6,934 nt of DNA from Candidatus Zhuqueibacterota bacterium RBG_16_48_16 (GTDB lineage: Bacteria > Zhuqueibacterota > Zhuqueibacteria > Residuimicrobiales > Sediminimicrobiaceae), in contig METF01000014.1 in the NCBI GenBank assembly GCA_001771235.1, forward strand, positions 3,494 through 10,427. Direction: 5' to 3'. Position 1 is the first letter of the stretch; each line of letters opens with the position of its first letter. This document shows positions 6,801 through 6,934 of the stretch, piece by piece. The position numbers and the translations under genes are program-made. Under the pieces are notes generated by a model. That model was not told where the DNA came from. It did not search any database and saw only the letters and a program-made list of their open reading frames with translations.

Positions 6801-6934
6801 GCTTGTACTGAAGCCGAACACCCGGCAGGATTTCATGGTTCGCGCTTATGATCCGGACAATGACCCCTTGAGTTTTTCCTGGTCTGTCAATGGCGAGCTC
6901 AAATCCACCACCCAGGATGCGGACAGCTCGACAT
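784..6934 (+). CDS. Giant secreted FG-GAP / ASPIC / Big_1 Ig-repeat protein, C-terminus outside window
   Basis: One frame stays open from ATG 784 to the window edge, giving 2050 codons without a stop. ATG 784 is the first ATG after an in-frame TAA at 736-738. It starts a classic signal peptide: a basic region (RARR...K), a hydrophobic core at about residues 13-29, and VHA before Q34 as a Sec cleavage site. The mature order is a LamG-like jelly-roll (about 40-241), seven calcium-binding FG-GAP/VCBS repeats (about 242-619), an ASPIC/UnbV domain (about 620-725), eleven Big_1/invasin-type Ig repeats (726-1902) and two cadherin-like Ig domains (1903-1995, and 1996 onward, cut). Cysteines are very scarce after the signal peptide, as expected for extracellular beta-repeat proteins. 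No enzyme motif is visible. The likely role is an adhesin or surface fibre with an N-terminal binding head and a long Ig stalk. That role is inferred from the domains; the substrate is unknown. A C-terminal sorting domain (for example type IX) is possible but lies outside the window. Confidence 0.95.
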   Translation, partial: MCSLYRARRVNKFSALFCACLIFILLVAFNVHAQNPPNNHTRILYSHDLKSSDAIVQNLGGSFTTDGWKTTKGSSELLLELGDFLPYEGTMQVTLKGLMPNITDDWVPISLWSRGGGRFYEIAPTPGSYAFIKLDPGTVVGDEVYFSFWSCAFYDGYPGNVGREKTYPVAQRQWNPSTEYVFKFIWTSNRIWVTINNTVVVMHAAKWNGQVENFGYLFLGKDNSYGAMPGVTYKDLKIYGPATDYPFTDVSWSNGVMADKKIGGQGVSIADVNKDGYEDIFTAQFYNLGYQEANLLFVSQAQNQYQEEAGARGATGINTGDPIEQSYTYQGIFADFDVDGDQDLFTINFNGANQFLSNDGLGYFTDLSSQKIIGNKTRDSKGAVALDVENDGDYDVIVANGDQEHEVYIYDSQTNRFSFASRGLENYSGGGKKFKSVTAGDFNGDGYQDLALVAQSELLILTNNKSGFFSQAASHILPLTANSASVGDIDNDGDLDILVALTAASAENDPKLEVFKNNGSGVFTSATTETNITLNSFGVSLGDWDNDGDPDIFATQRFSRPSKLFMNSGNGSFVEMPGTGAETQLADARGIANFDVDDDGDLDIYAVGRGSIEEEQDNPYNRNHLLRNDIVNANNYLKIVLLNDNDAPFGFGSKIYVYRAGGLGSPAQLIGFRGITSSTAFASQNSFIQHFGVGTNTLVDVKVVLPGGKEIVYTGQSVNRTITIRPSQLIPSSVGLIKGDGQSGKAGAVLGDSVTVRVRSTDNQPVPGHQVVFEVTAGGGALNGASTTVTQSTDQNGLARIAWKMGTVAGVQNTLTVSAMNGQDHLAGSPIILTVTPTANDPAVLIMVSGNNQEDYISQPLAAPLVVKVTDAYGNIISNFSVNFQVKQGGGTLNDGLTSVDVATDADGRAQVNWNLGAQPGIQQVAAQALFNNNHLTNSPLTFSATADQPALIISMVSGNHQTAEVVRLLSQPLVVKVEDFNQNPVAGETVVFKVVQGGGNFNGQSTTQVVTNQSGLASATPTLGTVSGDSNQVFHAEHSGAQGSPVIFKASATAGAAQRVLKVSGDNQSVVVNRTIGAPFVVRIVDLFNNGVVNFDVLFQVTEGSGTFNNGASSLTVKTDASGYASASLKTGQAVGTTTISATANGLQNSPVTFTVQTKPAAPAFLSRFSGDNQQGIPGQVLSQPFVAAVTDSFDNAIENHSLTFTVTAGGGNLNGQASALRTTNALGQASVSLTLGPTDFINQVAVTSQFLPPLIGNGAVFSASTGPGDPDSLAYISGNKQIGGIDAKLPEPLVVKVKDANGIALFGHDVTFWALTPGCHFSNNKTQITIQTSQEGLATTDAWIGSNIGDDLYEFEARATFNGLQLKGSPFTFTASGRLTSAQRIEYVSGNGISGAVGSTLKDAIQVKVVDRNNQPVANQPVVFTVKTGLSRLDGSRTTHQVSSGANGIAATSLTFGQTPGVTNIEAAAEDGQDPLEGSPIPFAVTALLGPPDANVSQITASKTSVIANGVDFADITVFVKDLFANPLSGQTVQFYTNSSDASLYQDGSLTNAEGKKTAKVISVKSGLVKIWAQIDGQAIPADTLKINFLPGPPAKTTVVNNFQFNFKGAILADSVGVQVRDALDNPTPGIMVTFKVKIGGGQIIGPDTVRTGSGGLATVRWKLGYASINHEQQLTATGVPGEPVTITAYDEVPPIKALEKVSGDSLISRTGQALPDSYIVVVKDTSNTPIPGVIVSWQIKEGSGTLNTYSSTTDSRGFAAALLTAGNTAGEVKAEASITVLSQTFRQTFTTMIENAPKLYLTKESQAPESARPQVDVPLLVRAADYFGRAATGDSLSFQTTQGNGSLINVQPVTDANGLARATWRLGSKGGTQIVEVKPRKKDGAPVSFSVNVINGPPALTVNPPDTIYYVEPDSTINFIIAATDPDGDAIQYGIINRPNGAIFDPTVPTAFTWKPTAAQINVYRVTFTATDVFGAADSMTIIIDVSTNAAPFLTDYSPLADTLVLKPNTRQDFMVRAYDPDNDPLSFSWSVNGELKSTTQDADSST
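901..1503 (+). other. LamG/concanavalin-like jelly-roll domain (N-terminal head)
   Basis: Residues about 40-240 show the strand pattern of a LamG/concanavalin A-like lectin fold. There is an early strand pair around GGSFTTDGWK, a central EYVFKFIWTSNRIWVTINN (near residues 180-199) of the type seen in glucanase-like jelly-rolls, and a closing FGYLFLGKDNSYG...DLKIYG (residues 214-240). Such domains commonly bind glycans. No glycosidase catalytic motif (such as the E-x-D-x-x-E of GH16) is visible, so binding rather than hydrolysis is inferred. The family call rests on overall pattern and should be confirmed by structure prediction. Confidence 0.6.
1504..2640 (+). repeat. Seven FG-GAP/VCBS repeats, predicted beta-propeller
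   Basis: Seven calcium-loop motifs of the form D-x-[DNE]-x-D-G-x-x-D occur, with their first Asp at residues 271, 335, 387, 441, 488, 543 and 595, so the period is 47-64 residues. Examples are DVNKDGYED, DFDVDGDQD, DIDNDGDLD and DVDDDGDLD. Most are followed by the family's N-x-G-x-G-x-F strand (SNDGLGYF, TNNKSGFF, KNNGSGVF, MNSGNGSF). Seven units match a closed seven-bladed propeller like the integrin alpha head, with Ca2+ bound in each loop. The third loop has Glu in place of the second Asp/Asn but should still bind calcium. Confidence 0.92.
2641..2958 (+). other. ASPIC/UnbV domain
   Basis: Residues about 620-725 follow directly after the last propeller blade. They show the family pattern: NYLKIVLLN, a glycine-rich FGFGSKIYVY strand, then GFRGITSSTAFASQ, a QHFGVG element (usually HFGLG) and a final VDVKVVLPGGKEI that matches the usual VD-x-L-x-V-x-W-P-S-G end. 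In animal CRTAC1 and many bacterial proteins this domain also follows FG-GAP repeats. Its role is structural or binding and is poorly defined. The usual W before P-S/G-G is L here. Confidence 0.85.
2959..6489 (+). repeat. Eleven Big_1 (invasin/intimin-type) Ig-like repeats
   Basis: By eye the repeats begin near residues 726, 843, 951, 1059, 1165, 1273, 1385, 1498, 1597, 1698 and 1801, so each is about 99-117 residues long. The shared pattern is V-S-G-x-x-Q, then P-L-V-V-K-V-x-D-x-x-N, P-V-x-G-x-x-V-x-F-x-V, a turn GGG-x-[LF]-N-G, T-D-x-x-G-x-A-x-x-x-W/L-x-L-G, and a closing G-S-P-[VI]-x-F-x-A. This is the invasin/intimin Ig type used as a rigid stalk. Repeat 8 (ITASKTSVIANGVDFADITV) is closer to the canonical invasin form than its neighbours. 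Nucleotide identity between units is mostly low, so the array is old rather than freshly duplicated. Confidence 0.88.
6490..6934 (+). other. Cadherin-like Ig domains (one full, one partial)
   Basis: After repeat 11 the pattern changes. Residues 1903-1995 contain AATDPDGDAIQYGI (DPDGD from residue 1928), F-x-W-K-P-T and VTFTATDVFGAADSM, typical of cadherin-like bacterial Ig domains with calcium-binding D-P-D-G-D. Residues 1996-2050 start a second unit with RAYDPDNDPLSFSW (DPDND from residue 2023) and are cut by the window edge. The Big_1 signature V-S-G-x-x-Q and the GGG turn are absent. These domains probably link the stalk to the C-terminal region beyond the window. Confidence 0.75.

Overview
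The window comes from a bacterial chromosome of intermediate base composition. Coding density is high on the + strand only. It holds the 3' end of a tetratricopeptide-repeat (TPR) gene, a 377-base AT-rich gap, and the first 2050 codons of a very large gene that runs off the right edge. Secreted giants with FG-GAP propellers, ASPIC/UnbV and long Ig arrays are typical of environmental bacteria in the FCB group and neighbouring candidate phyla (Calditrichota, KSB1-like lineages, Bacteroidota, Acidobacteriota). A Calditrichota/KSB1-like source is my best guess from protein style, but no marker gene is present to prove it.

Layout: (1) Bases 2-406 encode the C-terminal 134 residues of a TPR protein, with three complete 34-residue repeats, the end of a fourth and a capping helix. 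(2) Bases 407-783 have no convincing gene. They contain two hairpin-forming inverted repeats, 506-536 and 702-745, and a Shine-Dalgarno-like AAGAGG at 768-773. (3) From ATG 784 to the window end a single frame stays open without a stop. Its product has, in order, a signal peptide (1-33), a LamG-like jelly-roll (about 40-241), seven FG-GAP/VCBS calcium-binding repeats predicted to close into a propeller (about 242-619), an ASPIC/UnbV domain (about 620-725), eleven invasin/Big_1-type Ig repeats of about 100-117 residues (726-1902), and one complete and one partial cadherin-like Ig domain (1903-2050). The C-terminus, and any anchoring or sorting signal, lies beyond the window.

How it may work: the large product looks like an exported, calcium-stabilised surface or extracellular fibre. 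Its likely ligand- or polysaccharide-binding head is at the N-terminus, and the Ig array forms a long stalk. The TPR protein could be a scaffold or assembly partner, but the long gap with hairpins argues for separate transcription. I see no RNA gene, insertion sequence, CRISPR array, defence module or phage feature. The most interesting points are the architecture of the giant protein, the uneven decay of its repeats, and a 12-base-pair inverted repeat just upstream of its start.
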